Below are positions 17,649-28,205 of a stretch of DNA of 64,000 bases, piece after piece; position 1 is the stretch's first letter; each line of letters begins with the position of its first letter. Both the position numbers and the translations under genes were made by a program. The stretch is from Pseudoalteromonas piratica (GTDB lineage: Bacteria > Pseudomonadota > Gammaproteobacteria > Enterobacterales > Alteromonadaceae), in NCBI RefSeq assembly GCF_000788395.1, contig NZ_CP009888.1, positions 1,012,001 to 1,076,000 of the forward strand, in the 5' to 3' direction. The notes under the pieces are model-generated. The model was not told where the DNA came from. It ran no database searches and saw nothing but the letters and a program-made list of their open reading frames with translations.

Positions 17649-18177
17649 GCCAAAAGGTTTTACCTTAGTTGAAATGATCTTTGGCATTGTGCTGATGGCA
17701 ATCGTACTTACTATCGTTACAAGCCTTTTAGCGCCGCAAGCAAGGCAAAGTGCCGACCCTGTGATTCAAGTAAAAGCAAATGAATTGGGTCAAGCGATGA
17801 TGAATGAAATATTGGGACGCTCGTTTGATGAAAACTCGCGCCGAAGTCCACCCTATATCCGCTGTGGTGAGGCGGGCTTTAGTAGCTGTACATCACCAGC
17901 AGATTTAGGCCCTGACGGAGAAACACGGGTAGCATTTAATGATGTTGATGACTTTATCGGTAATTATAATACAGCTAATTTAACTAACAGTCTTGGCCAA
18001 AATATTGCGGCGGATTATGCCGGTTTCAGTGTGTCGGTTAGCGTAGTTTATGATGATGATGCCAATGGAGTAGCAGACACAACAGGGGATTTTAATAAGC
18101 TTAAATTAATAACCGTCGAGGTAAATGCCCCAACAGGTGATGTTTATGGCTTTGCTGCTTACCGGGGTAATTACTAA
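17635..18177 (+). CDS. mshD: MSHA minor prepilin MshD
   Basis: A 180-residue prepilin with leader MPANKPKG before FTLVEMIFGIVLM, with Glu5 present. The frame is open upstream to 17593, but that would give an overlong leader, so the ATG at 17635 is used; it overlaps mshC by 14 bp. The globular region contains an Asp-rich stretch (VYDDDANGVADTTGDFN), which could bind calcium. It is likely one of the minor pilins (PilV-like) that prime the pilus with MshC, MshO and MshP. Confidence 0.86.
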   Translation: MPANKPKGFTLVEMIFGIVLMAIVLTIVTSLLAPQARQSADPVIQVKANELGQAMMNEILGRSFDENSRRSPPYIRCGEAGFSSCTSPADLGPDGETRVAFNDVDDFIGNYNTANLTNSLGQNIAADYAGFSVSVSVVYDDDANGVADTTGDFNKLKLITVEVNAPTGDVYGFAAYRGNY

Positions 18178-19001
18178 TGCCAAGATTGCTTAAAAATGGC
18201 TTTACCCTAGTTGAGTTAATCATTGTTATTGTACTTATTGGCATTGTTAGTATTAGTACAATGCAGTTTATCAAGTTTGGTGCTGAAATTTATGCCACAG
18301 GTACTGAGCGAGATGAAGTGGTAGCACAAGCTCGTTTTACACTTGTAAGGTTAAGTAAAGAGCTACGTCAAACCACGCCAAACTCCATCAGAATAACCAG
18401 CGGAAATGTAGCTGGTAGAAATTTCCAGTGCCTCGAATTTACACCATTTAAAGCGAGCAGCACATACGTTAATAACCCACCGCTTGATATTAATAACTCA
18501 GGTGAATTGATAGTGGTGGCATTTGATAATGAAGACAAAGCATTTGAGAATGATCGTGTAGTGCTTTATCCGCAAAGCCCTGATGATATTTATAATTTAA
18601 GTAACAATCGAGTGCGTTTGCTTAATGCTGATCCTGTCGTTGAGGAGGCTAATAAAACACAGCGCTGGTCCTTTGATAATGGCTTCGCCGCAGCATCACC
18701 TACACAACGCTTGTTTGTTCTAAACGCGAGCCCGGTTAGCTTTTGCGTAGAAGGCGACCGTTTATATTATTATCAAGGCTATGCTTTTTCACAAACCCAA
18801 GCAACACCAACATTGCTTAATGTACTAGGTGGTGTAAAGGGGCAGTTATTGTCTAAGTACATCTCCAATCAGGATGTCTTTGAGTTTAATAATGCGAGCC
18901 TTACGCGAAATGCTATTGTTAATATAAAAATGGTAATGGGATTTAACAACTCAGAGACCTTAGTATTTAATCACGAAGTGCATATTCCGAATGTGCCATA
19001 G
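18177..19001 (+). CDS. mshO: MSHA minor prepilin MshO (PilW-like)
   Basis: A 274-residue prepilin with leader MPRLLKNG before FTLVELIIVIVLIG; Glu5 is present. Its larger size and the pattern ERDEVVAQARFTLVRLSKELRQ directly after the hydrophobic helix resemble PilW/GspJ-type minor pilins. The start shares a base with the mshD stop (TAATG), so translation is coupled. It is predicted to sit in the tip or priming complex with MshD and MshP. Confidence 0.86.
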   Translation: MPRLLKNGFTLVELIIVIVLIGIVSISTMQFIKFGAEIYATGTERDEVVAQARFTLVRLSKELRQTTPNSIRITSGNVAGRNFQCLEFTPFKASSTYVNNPPLDINNSGELIVVAFDNEDKAFENDRVVLYPQSPDDIYNLSNNRVRLLNADPVVEEANKTQRWSFDNGFAAASPTQRLFVLNASPVSFCVEGDRLYYYQGYAFSQTQATPTLLNVLGGVKGQLLSKYISNQDVFEFNNASLTRNAIVNIKMVMGFNNSETLVFNHEVHIPNVP

Positions 19002-19009
19002 GTAGAGCG

Positions 19010-19453
19010 ATGACGTTAAGGTTTAAACAACGAGGCAGCCTACTGATTACATCACTTTTTGTCGCGATTGTGTTGTTAGCTATCGGTTTGGCGTTAACCA
19101 GAGTTATTGAAGGCGGCGCGCAAGCAAACGCTGTTGAATATTATGGTTCGAAAGCTTTTCTCACAGCACAGTCAGGAATCGAGTGGAAGTTGCAGAAGTT
19201 ATTTCCGTTAGATAATTCAAACGGCCCCTGTGATAATTCGGTACCACCAAATGATTTTACTAATGCAAAATATATGGAAAACTGTCAGTTTATTGAGTTG
19301 TCATGTCGCTCAATTGATGATGTAAGCGATGCTAACTCGATAGGTGGCTCAGCATTGGTAACAGTATATCGAATTACCAGTACGGCGAGTTGTGATTCTG
19401 GTCAGTGGACAACACAGAGAAGTATAAATGTTGAAGCAAAAACCCTTAACTAG
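19010..19453 (+). CDS. mshP: MSHA minor pilin MshP (PilX/GspK-like N-terminus)
   Basis: A 147-residue protein starting MTLRFKQRG, then a hydrophobic helix SLLITSLFVAIVLLAIGLAL. The residue after the presumed cleavage point is Ser and position 5 is Thr, so the usual pilin Glu5 is absent, as in GspK-type tip pilins. Helix residues AYGSKAFLTAQSGIEWKLQ-like (from YYGSKAFLTAQSGIEW) match the segment seen after the N-terminal helix in PilX/GspK proteins. Its 3' end overlaps mshQ by 26 bp in a different frame. Role as a tip-complex pilin is inferred. Confidence 0.82.
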   Translation: MTLRFKQRGSLLITSLFVAIVLLAIGLALTRVIEGGAQANAVEYYGSKAFLTAQSGIEWKLQKLFPLDNSNGPCDNSVPPNDFTNAKYMENCQFIELSCRSIDDVSDANSIGGSALVTVYRITSTASCDSGQWTTQRSINVEAKTLN

Positions 19454-22400
19454 CTTTTTCTACTTACTGTTTTTTTTACCTAATATGGTTTGGGCAAATT
19501 TGCCTGCCTGTGAAGATGTTTTTCCATCTGGTGTAGCGACATTTAATAATGGCACTGCATATATCGATAGCGGTGGTAGAGTTTCCGGTCAAAGCGATAA
19601 TATTATTGTAACAACCAACTTATCTGATAGTAATCCTGCTGCATGTGGCACTAAATGCGTTCAATCAGGCACAAATGCTGAAACAATTAGTGAGCCGACA
19701 TTAAATAACCCAAGTACAACCATTCCAAATAACGGCAAATTATCAGGTGATTATTATTTCGCAGGTTCGCTTCTGCTTTCTCGGCCAAACTTACGTGTCA
19801 CAGGCCCAACACGGATCGTAGTAAAAGGTTCACTGTCAATTTTTTCAGACATTGATGTTTCGCAACCAGATGATTTAATTATTTATGTCGCGGGCAGTGT
19901 TTCAACGGCAAGAAATATTTCATTTGGTGGCTACCTTTACTCAGAAAGTTATATCGATCTCGAACAAGGTGTGACCTTTAATGGTGCGTTTACAGCTGGT
20001 GCATATGGCATTATTCGTGATGGTGCGAATGTTACCTATTCGACCCCGAGCGTCATTAATAATTTCACCGGTATCTGTGGAGCCGCAACAAATATACCTG
20101 ATGCCACCCCTGTTGCAGAGTTCCGCTTCGATGAATTTTCATGGCTAAGTGGTGTTAATAACCAAGTAATTGAATCTATTAATGGCACGCATGCGACCCC
20201 TTTCAATTTACAACCGATTGAAGGCAAAATTTGTAATGCAGCTTATTTTGACGAGGGGATCACTAATGCACGAATTGATTTGGATGAGAGTTTAATTAGT
20301 GGTAGGCAGTTTACGCTGTCAGCTTGGGTCAAAAGTAGTTTTACAGGAAGTCAGGTTTTAGTCTCTGGTGCGCAAAATAACAATAATGCAAATGAATTAA
20401 TTTGGTGGCACCCAAGCAGTCAGTTATTTGAACCTTGGATTAAACAAAACCCCGGTTCGCGAATAGCTTTAACAGATTTCTCTGATAACCAGTGGCGTCA
20501 TTTCGTTTGGAAACGTGATGGTGCTACCTCTTGCTTTTATGTTAACGGACAATCGGTTGGTTGTATTTCTGACACCAGTAATGGTGCATTGAACATCAAC
20601 CGTTTAATGTTGGGTCAAGAGCAAGATTCACTGGGCGGTGGATTTGACACTAACCAGCGCTTTCGAGGGATGCTCGATGAGCTGTTAATCTTTGATCAGG
20701 CTATTAGTGATACGCAAATTCAAACAATATACCAAAACCAAAATCAAGGATTAGGCTGGGATGGCGCAGCTCGCAACGATTATTGTGGTGCAAATGGCTG
20801 GTGGCAACTCGATAATGATTTTCTTGATGCAAACTTAACTAATCCAAATGATTTATCCCCAACAGGTAACCCAACCTTTGGAATAACGTCTCCTGGACCT
20901 GCGAACACTATTGGCAGTCAAAGTACATGTGATTATGTTGAATTTGATGGGAATGACTATGCATCTGTGGATGATAGTGGTGAATTTAATTACCAAGAAC
21001 TGACTGTAAGCACTTGGGTTTACCCAACAGAAAACCGCAGCGGCCTGCGTAGTTTAGTCTCAAAAGATGAACACTTTGAATTTCACTTAGACTCAAATAA
21101 TCGACTATTTTGGTGGTGGCAAAACGCTTCTCGCCAAGCGCGATCATTTACCAGTTCGCGCACTGTGCCTCTTAACCAATGGACTCATGTGGCTGTGGTT
21201 TATAAATCAGGGTTACAACGCATGTACATTAATGGTGTTGCGGATGCATCTCGCACTTATACCGATGGTCTTGCAGATTCCCCTTGTAAGTTTTTTATCG
21301 GGGTGGATGTGGGCACAAATACTTCAACCCAGTGTGGTGGTGTTCGTAGTGACCGATATTTTAAAGGCTACCTTGATGAAGTTAGAATTTATTCGCGTGC
21401 TCTACAACAAGCAGAAATTCAAACGGATATGAACACAGTACGTACCTGTGACAATGTGCCAAGTGTAGATCATTATAGGTTGACACTAAATGATAACACC
21501 GGCCTAACTTGTGAAGCTGAAACAATGAAAATCGAAGCGTGTGCGGATGATAGCTGTAGTAGTTATTATCCAAATTCAGCAACGGTTGCATTAGCAACAA
21601 GTGGTGGAGGTAGCCCTAGTTGGTCACCTTCAAACCCGTTTACTGTGAATGGCAGTTTGAATATAAGCTTAAATAATACGCAAGCAAGTACAATACTATA
21701 TTCATTGAATAGTGGCAGTACTAACCCAACTTCAAACTTAAGGTGTTTTGTCGGCGGTAGTGAAGTTTCTTTGGCTAACTGTTATACCGAGTTTGTCGAT
21801 ACTGGATTTAAATTGAGCACGATCTCTGATCAAGTTTCAGGTATTCCGTATGCAGCTGAGTTATTAGCTGTGAGGAAAAATGATGACACAGGTGCCTGTG
21901 AAAGTGTCTTTACAGGCCCACAAACAGTTAACTTTACCAATAACTTTGTGCAACCGAGCAGCCCCTCATCAATGGCGTTTACAGTGAATAATACGCCAGT
22001 AACAAATGTTACACCTGTGACTGTTAACTTTGACCCAGCTAATAACTATAAAGCAAATTTGGCTTTAGATTATTTAGATGTAGGAAGGCTCAGTTTATCG
22101 GTTTCTGCAACCGCACCTAATGGGGCGAGCTTAACAGATACATCAAATTCTTATGTAGTGCGCCCTGCACGGTTTAATATTATTGTATCTGGCGATCCGA
22201 ATGCATCTGATGCAGAAGATCCAATCTTTAAAATGGCGTCTGAAGATTTTACCGTGCGGGTTGAAGCTCACAACGCAAATGGAGATATAACAACTAACTT
22301 TAATAATGCAGAGATAACAGGTTCGGTTGACTTAACGCATAGTTTGCAAGCACCTTTGGCTGGTGTATCTGGTACTTTGTCACCCAGTGCTGTGCCTTCT

Positions 22401-23474
22401 GATGGTTTTACTTCAGGTGTTGCTACGCTTACCAATGTAAAATTCAATGAAGTAGGGATTATTCAATTACGTGCTAGCCTTGCGAGCAGCAATTACCTAA
22501 ATCATAGCGATGGCGCAACAATCACAGGTACTAAAGAGAATGTTGGGCGTTTTATTCCTGCACAATTCTCAATGGCAAACCCCGTGATTACCAGTGGTTG
22601 CAATACTTTCAGTTATTATGGTCAGCCATTCAATAGTTTTAGTTATGAAGTGCACGCAGAAGATGTGCTAGGTAATCTTGTTAGCAACTACCTTTATGAT
22701 GCAACTGCGACTAACAATTATGCCAAAGCGACAATTGAAAACTTAATTGAAAATGATGATCCTGATGCTGCCAAATACCAACCTGCCACAGCGTTATCAA
22801 GTAGATACAGTTTAACTTCTGCATCAATCAATTGGGATAAAGGAAAATATCTCTTAAACAGCACCGATGCCAAACTAAATCGTGATATTGCAGGACTTGC
22901 ACTAGGCAATTTACCAAGTTCACCGATGATGCAATTATTACCTTTAGTCCGATTAACGGATCCCGACGGTAAAGCGTTAAATGATTTAGACCAAGATGCG
23001 AACCTCGCGGCAGGCGCTACCACAACCTTCGACAGCAAAACTATTGCTGGGCCTTTTGAAATGCGTTTTGGCCGATATGTTATAAGTGATAACTTTGGTA
23101 GCGAATTTGAAAATTTACAGATTCCTATGAAGGTAGAATACTGGAACGGGACAAACTTCATTCTTAATCGCGCAGACACTTGTAGTCAGTACATTGAAAG
23201 CCGTCTAGTAATTGAGGATAACCAGGCAACCGTGAATGGCCATGATGGCACATTTACAAATGGTACTTATTTAGAGGGCAGTTTGGGTATTCAATTACAA
23301 GCGCCAAATACACCTCGCAGCTTTACAGTTGATTATAACTCGCCAGAAACTTGGCTGCGCTATGACTGGAATGGAGACAATAACTTTAATGACCCTAATG
23401 ACAATCCGAGAGGCGTTTTACAATTTGGACGTTTCAGGGGAAATGATCGGGTTATTTATTGGCGCGAAAATTAA
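19428..23474 (+). CDS. mshQ: MSHA pilus-associated giant protein MshQ with two LamG-like domains
   Basis: A 1348-residue secreted protein. Residues 1-23 are a signal peptide ending VWA. Residues about 30-215 look like a repetitive beta-rich domain. Two concanavalin/LamG-like domains follow at about 228-435 and 455-670, each with a strand pattern such as FTLSAWVKSS / LTVSTWVYPT, QWRHFVWKRDG / QWTHVAVVYKSG and FRGMLDELLIFDQAIS / FKGYLDEVRIYSRALQ. The rest (about 670-1348) is Ig-like and ends in the conserved MshQ C-terminal domain (WLRYDWNGDNNFNDPNDNPRG). It is the last gene of the locus. The LamG folds suggest glycan or surface binding, so an adhesin at the pilus tip is plausible, but this is inference. 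Confidence 0.85.
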   Translation: MLKQKPLTSFFYLLFFLPNMVWANLPACEDVFPSGVATFNNGTAYIDSGGRVSGQSDNIIVTTNLSDSNPAACGTKCVQSGTNAETISEPTLNNPSTTIPNNGKLSGDYYFAGSLLLSRPNLRVTGPTRIVVKGSLSIFSDIDVSQPDDLIIYVAGSVSTARNISFGGYLYSESYIDLEQGVTFNGAFTAGAYGIIRDGANVTYSTPSVINNFTGICGAATNIPDATPVAEFRFDEFSWLSGVNNQVIESINGTHATPFNLQPIEGKICNAAYFDEGITNARIDLDESLISGRQFTLSAWVKSSFTGSQVLVSGAQNNNNANELIWWHPSSQLFEPWIKQNPGSRIALTDFSDNQWRHFVWKRDGATSCFYVNGQSVGCISDTSNGALNINRLMLGQEQDSLGGGFDTNQRFRGMLDELLIFDQAISDTQIQTIYQNQNQGLGWDGAARNDYCGANGWWQLDNDFLDANLTNPNDLSPTGNPTFGITSPGPANTIGSQSTCDYVEFDGNDYASVDDSGEFNYQELTVSTWVYPTENRSGLRSLVSKDEHFEFHLDSNNRLFWWWQNASRQARSFTSSRTVPLNQWTHVAVVYKSGLQRMYINGVADASRTYTDGLADSPCKFFIGVDVGTNTSTQCGGVRSDRYFKGYLDEVRIYSRALQQAEIQTDMNTVRTCDNVPSVDHYRLTLNDNTGLTCEAETMKIEACADDSCSSYYPNSATVALATSGGGSPSWSPSNPFTVNGSLNISLNNTQASTILYSLNSGSTNPTSNLRCFVGGSEVSLANCYTEFVDTGFKLSTISDQVSGIPYAAELLAVRKNDDTGACESVFTGPQTVNFTNNFVQPSSPSSMAFTVNNTPVTNVTPVTVNFDPANNYKANLALDYLDVGRLSLSVSATAPNGASLTDTSNSYVVRPARFNIIVSGDPNASDAEDPIFKMASEDFTVRVEAHNANGDITTNFNNAEITGSVDLTHSLQAPLAGVSGTLSPSAVPSDGFTSGVATLTNVKFNEVGIIQLRASLASSNYLNHSDGATITGTKENVGRFIPAQFSMANPVITSGCNTFSYYGQPFNSFSYEVHAEDVLGNLVSNYLYDATATNNYAKATIENLIENDDPDAAKYQPATALSSRYSLTSASINWDKGKYLLNSTDAKLNRDIAGLALGNLPSSPMMQLLPLVRLTDPDGKALNDLDQDANLAAGATTTFDSKTIAGPFEMRFGRYVISDNFGSEFENLQIPMKVEYWNGTNFILNRADTCSQYIESRLVIEDNQATVNGHDGTFTNGTYLEGSLGIQLQAPNTPRSFTVDYNSPETWLRYDWNGDNNFNDPNDNPRGVLQFGRFRGNDRVIYWREN

Positions 23475-23742
23475 TGGGTTGAATAGTTTGCACTTGCAAT
23501 TCACTTACACACTCAGGTTGCGATGAAACAAGGTTGAAAACCCTATTTTTGTCACTGATACTTTAACAAAAATTTAAATCATTAAAGCATCTTTCACTAT
23601 TTAGTTGAAAATTTGCCATAAAGCTAAGACAAAGCTTGTGTTTTGCATAACAAAAAAATAGCATAAAGCATTAGGGTAATTAGCCCTTACGATAAAAACG
23701 AAAACAAGAAATCCAAAAATCGGCCGTTTTGGGAATAATTAT
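23475..23742. other. AT-rich intergenic gap between mshQ and the SUMF1/PEGA gene
   Basis: The gap ends the MSHA transcription unit. A very short GGTT-GAA-AACC hairpin followed by CTATTTTTG (about 23532-23551) may be a weak terminator. I see no coding sequence and no convincing promoter, although TTGTGT and TAGCAT with a 17-bp spacer around 23636-23664 could serve. Confidence 0.3.
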
Positions 23743-25737
23743 ATGCGATTAGCACCTTTGTCATTAGTGATCTCGCTTAGCCTGTTTACTTGGCAAGCAC
23801 ATGGACAAGACACTAATACAGTATCAAGTATTCAAGCTGAGATAGATGTAAAGCAGTCTGAATTCAAAGAGTTATCAAGTGTTTTAGATAAGCACTTAAA
23901 GCAAGAAAAGCAACTGCAAGAGCAGTTGGAGTTACTTCGTTCACGTTCAATTTCATTAGAAAAAGAACGCAATCAAGCATTAGATGCAATGAATGATTTG
24001 TATCGTCGTTTAATTGAAGATCCAACGCTCAATATCAGTGCAGCGCAAGCGCGCTATCAAAAAGCCATTAGCGATCTTCAACAAAACAAAGATGATATCG
24101 ACTTACAACTAGTTGCAATTGCTTCTCACCGTAAAGATATTGAAGCGATCCGTGTTTCTAAGCATACCTTAGTGAATACTTTAGAAAGCTTAAAACAACA
24201 GAAAAACACTGCACGTGTTGAGCGATTACGTAATGAATTTACCCGTGAAGGCACTGTTGAAGTAAATCATACGGTAAATTGTAAACGTACCGAAACATTA
24301 GCGGCATGTGAACAGCGTGGTCAATCGCAAGGTTTGCAAAAAGCAACCAAGCGTTTTATGGATCAGATTTTTGCCAATATTACAGAGCAAAGAGTGGTTG
24401 AACCAAAACGCAATATGTCTGGTGCTCAGGTTCAAGTATTGAGCAGCCATGTTGTGAGCAGTTCATTTAGCGGACAAGGTAATTACAACACCAATTTAAG
24501 CGTTACGATGCGCGGCGAAGTGAACGCAAGTCGATTATGTAATTTACTTAACCTGGATAACAGCTTCTGTTCTGATTATGGTTCAGCCATCCCTAATGTG
24601 TACCAACCGGTGATGAATGCAACCTATAATGAACCAGTTGTACGCTTTAAAGATAATAAAAACACACCATCATCAACTAGCATGGTTACTAACCGAGATA
24701 CGGTTCAGGTAAATACCCCTAAAAAAGAGCGTTTATTCCAGTTAACACTGCGTTCTAATGTGCGTGATGATGAAGTGTATATTAATGGTGTTAGCTATGG
24801 TTCGACTCGCTTAGATGTGTCGTTACCAGCTGGAAACTATGATATTGAAATCCGCAAGTCGGGCTATCAAACGTATACACGAAGACTTAACCTCAAACGC
24901 TCGCAAACAGTGCGTGCAAATCTTCGTAAAGAAACCATTTCTAAATCAAACGTTAACCAACCACGTTCAACCCAGCCATCAAATAGTAACACCTCTTCAT
25001 TATCTGCGCGAAACCTAGCAAGCACGAGCGGTATGGTGGTGATTCCTGCTGGTGAGTTTGAAATGGGAGATTTAACGGGTAATGGTTTGGCAAATGAGCA
25101 ACCTGTAGTTAAGAAAATTCTTAGTGCATCGTATGCGATGAGTGAAAAAGAAGTTACGGTAGCCCAATATAATGAGTTTGTTGCTGAGACAAGCTATCAA
25201 ACTGAAGCTGAAAGTGGTCAGGGTTGTGCATACTATTTAAATGGTGAACCAGTTTGGGAAGCATCTTTAAATTGGAAGAATCCAGGTTATGAACAAAAAG
25301 ATAACTTTCCGGTTGTTTGCCTAACTTATTCAGATGCAAAAGCTTATGCTGATTGGTTAAGTGAAAAAACGGGTAATGAATATCGTTTACCTACAGAGGT
25401 TGAGTGGGAATATGCTGCGCGAGCTGGCACCAGAACAGATTACCCTTGGGGTAATGACATTGGTAATAACCAAGCAAACTGTGGGTGGTGTGGTAGTGAA
25501 TGGTCTAACAGTAGCCCTGCGCCAGTAGGTTCATTTAGTGCTAACCGTTTTGGTGTATACGACACTGTTGGTAATGTGTGGGAGTGGACGCAAAAAACGG
25601 CTGGTCGTTCAGATGTTGCCATTCGTGGCGGTGCATGGAATTTTGCACCTACACTAGCACGTGCTTCTACTCGTTTGATTTTAGCTACGGACTTTCGTGC
25701 TAATTACATCGGTTTTCGTCTAGTGCGTGAGCGCTAA
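23743..25737 (+). CDS. Periplasmic coiled-coil, PEGA and SUMF1-domain protein
   Basis: A 664-residue protein with a signal peptide (to about residue 22, AHGQ). Residues about 28-165 are a charged coiled coil. A domain of unknown type (about 165-300) contains a CKRTETLAACEQRG segment. A PEGA domain (about 327-390; SLPAGNYDIEIRKSGYQTYTRRL) follows, then a Ser/Asn linker and a C-terminal SUMF1/FGE-sulfatase-type domain (about 425-664; MVVIPAGEFEMGD, EKEVTVAQYNEF, YRLPTEVEWEYAARAG, GVYDTVGNVWEWT, IRGGAW, IGFRLVRER). The paired active-site cysteines of formylglycine-generating enzymes are missing: the segment after RGGAW has none. So it probably uses SUMF1 as a binding fold. It lies between the pilus and mreBCD; function is unknown. 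Confidence 0.78.
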   Translation: MRLAPLSLVISLSLFTWQAHGQDTNTVSSIQAEIDVKQSEFKELSSVLDKHLKQEKQLQEQLELLRSRSISLEKERNQALDAMNDLYRRLIEDPTLNISAAQARYQKAISDLQQNKDDIDLQLVAIASHRKDIEAIRVSKHTLVNTLESLKQQKNTARVERLRNEFTREGTVEVNHTVNCKRTETLAACEQRGQSQGLQKATKRFMDQIFANITEQRVVEPKRNMSGAQVQVLSSHVVSSSFSGQGNYNTNLSVTMRGEVNASRLCNLLNLDNSFCSDYGSAIPNVYQPVMNATYNEPVVRFKDNKNTPSSTSMVTNRDTVQVNTPKKERLFQLTLRSNVRDDEVYINGVSYGSTRLDVSLPAGNYDIEIRKSGYQTYTRRLNLKRSQTVRANLRKETISKSNVNQPRSTQPSNSNTSSLSARNLASTSGMVVIPAGEFEMGDLTGNGLANEQPVVKKILSASYAMSEKEVTVAQYNEFVAETSYQTEAESGQGCAYYLNGEPVWEASLNWKNPGYEQKDNFPVVCLTYSDAKAYADWLSEKTGNEYRLPTEVEWEYAARAGTRTDYPWGNDIGNNQANCGWCGSEWSNSSPAPVGSFSANRFGVYDTVGNVWEWTQKTAGRSDVAIRGGAWNFAPTLARASTRLILATDFRANYIGFRLVRER

Positions 25738-25767
25738 ACAACTAATTATTTAAATTTGAGCGTTTAG

Positions 25768-26865
<1,098 letters not shown>

Positions 26866-26902
26866 TAACTAAACACAATTATTTGACCTCTTTGAGGGTA
26901 CA

Positions 26903-27736
26903 ATGAATTTAATTTTCGGTAGAAATACCTCATTGCAATTGCGTTTAGTAATTGCCATTGTATTGAGTGTTGTTTTAATTATCGGCGACCGTTTCACCGA
27001 CGGTGGTTCTAAAGTAAGGGCTAGCTTAAACACAATTGTTAGCCCTTTGTTTTATCTTGCCAACCTACCATATGAGATGTTTCAAGAAGGCAGTAAAAAC
27101 CTGTCATCTCATCAACGTTTAATGGTTGAAAACGATGCTTTGAGAGAAGCACAGTTAATCCAAAACCAAAAATTACAGCAGTACGAATTTTTACAACTCG
27201 AAAACCAAAAACTACGAGCATTATTAGGCTCATCTAATAAGCTAGAAGAAAGAAAGCTTATTGCGCAAGTACTCTCTGTTCATTCAAATCCATACAGTCA
27301 TCAGGTATTGATCAACCGCGGCCTGCTGGATGATGTGAAAGAAAGCTTAGCAGTGATTGATGAAAAAGGTATTGTTGGTCAAGTTACCAGTGTTGGCAGC
27401 ACAACCAGCCGAGTGTTGTTAATTACTGATACTCAACATGCGACTCCAGTTCGAATTTTGCGTAATAATGTGCGTACAGTGGTTGAAGGTATAGGGAAAA
27501 TTGACCAGTTAAAACTATCGCATGTGCCTCATAGTATGGATATTCGTATTGGCGATGTATTGGTAAGTTCAGGCTTAGGTGGTGTGTTTCCTGAAGGTTA
27601 CCCAGTTGCAACCGTAACAAGTATTAACCGCAATGAAGGACGCCCATTCTCAGAAGTCTATGCAAGCCCGATTGCAGAATTGGATCGTATTCGTTTATTG
27701 ATTTTACTCTGGCGTCAAGAGGTAGCCGATGACTAA
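26903..27736 (+). CDS. mreC: Rod shape-determining protein MreC
   Basis: A periplasmic scaffold of the elongasome. The 277-residue protein has an N-terminal membrane segment (about 13-31), a coiled coil (about 63-105, RLMVENDALREAQLIQNQKLQQYEFLQLENQKLRALL) and the beta-barrel MreC domain (about 120-270; VLINRGLLDDVKESLAVIDEKGIVGQV, GDVLVSSGLGGVFPEGYPVATV). It is shorter than E. coli MreC (367) because it lacks the low-complexity tail. The Shine-Dalgarno GAGG (26894-26897) is complementary to CCTC just upstream (26887-26890), so a small hairpin could limit translation. It overlaps mreD by 8 bp. Confidence 0.96.
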   Translation: MNLIFGRNTSLQLRLVIAIVLSVVLIIGDRFTDGGSKVRASLNTIVSPLFYLANLPYEMFQEGSKNLSSHQRLMVENDALREAQLIQNQKLQQYEFLQLENQKLRALLGSSNKLEERKLIAQVLSVHSNPYSHQVLINRGLLDDVKESLAVIDEKGIVGQVTSVGSTTSRVLLITDTQHATPVRILRNNVRTVVEGIGKIDQLKLSHVPHSMDIRIGDVLVSSGLGGVFPEGYPVATVTSINRNEGRPFSEVYASPIAELDRIRLLILLWRQEVADD

Positions 27737-28205
27737 GCATATGGGCTTTATTTTATTATCGGTATTTGTTTCTTTAGTGTTGGCGTTGATGCCACTGCCG
27801 ATAGCATTTGAAATGTATCGCCCTGATCTTGTGTTATTGGTGATAATGTATTGGTCGATTGCATTGCCACATAGAGTCAATATCGGGTTTGCGTGGTTTG
27901 CCGGACTGATTATTGATTTAGCACTCGGTTCGCCACTAGGTGTGCGCTCACTCACTTATGCTATCGTAATTTATATTACCGCCAGCAACTATCAAAAAAT
28001 CCGGAATTTTAGTGTGTGGCAGCAAGCAATTTTAGTGGCACTTTTCCTCGCACTTTATTATCTGCTAGTCTTTTGGTTAAACCACTTTTTACTTGATATT
28101 TACTTCTTACCTCAATATCTCTGGCCAGTTTTAACCGGTGCGCTCGCATGGCCATGGTTATTTTTATTATTACGTAAATATCGACGTCATTTTAGGATTC
28201 GTTAA
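27729..28205 (+). CDS. mreD: Rod shape-determining protein MreD
   Basis: An inner-membrane protein of the elongasome that works with MreC. The 158-residue product is very hydrophobic with about five membrane segments (near 8-25, 33-50, 55-75, 98-120 and 125-150). It shows the family pattern YRPDLVLLVIMYWSIALPHRVNIGFAWFAGLIIDLALGSPLGV. The start codon overlaps the end of mreC by 8 bp, and the stop shares one base with the maf start (TAATG). Size and position match MreD of other gammaproteobacteria. Confidence 0.94.
   Translation: MTKHMGFILLSVFVSLVLALMPLPIAFEMYRPDLVLLVIMYWSIALPHRVNIGFAWFAGLIIDLALGSPLGVRSLTYAIVIYITASNYQKIRNFSVWQQAILVALFLALYYLLVFWLNHFLLDIYFLPQYLWPVLTGALAWPWLFLLLRKYRRHFRIR

Noticed and set aside
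23743..25737. Formylglycine-generating (sulfatase-activating) enzyme
   Set aside because: The SUMF1 domain lacks the active-site cysteines and no sulfatase gene lies nearby.
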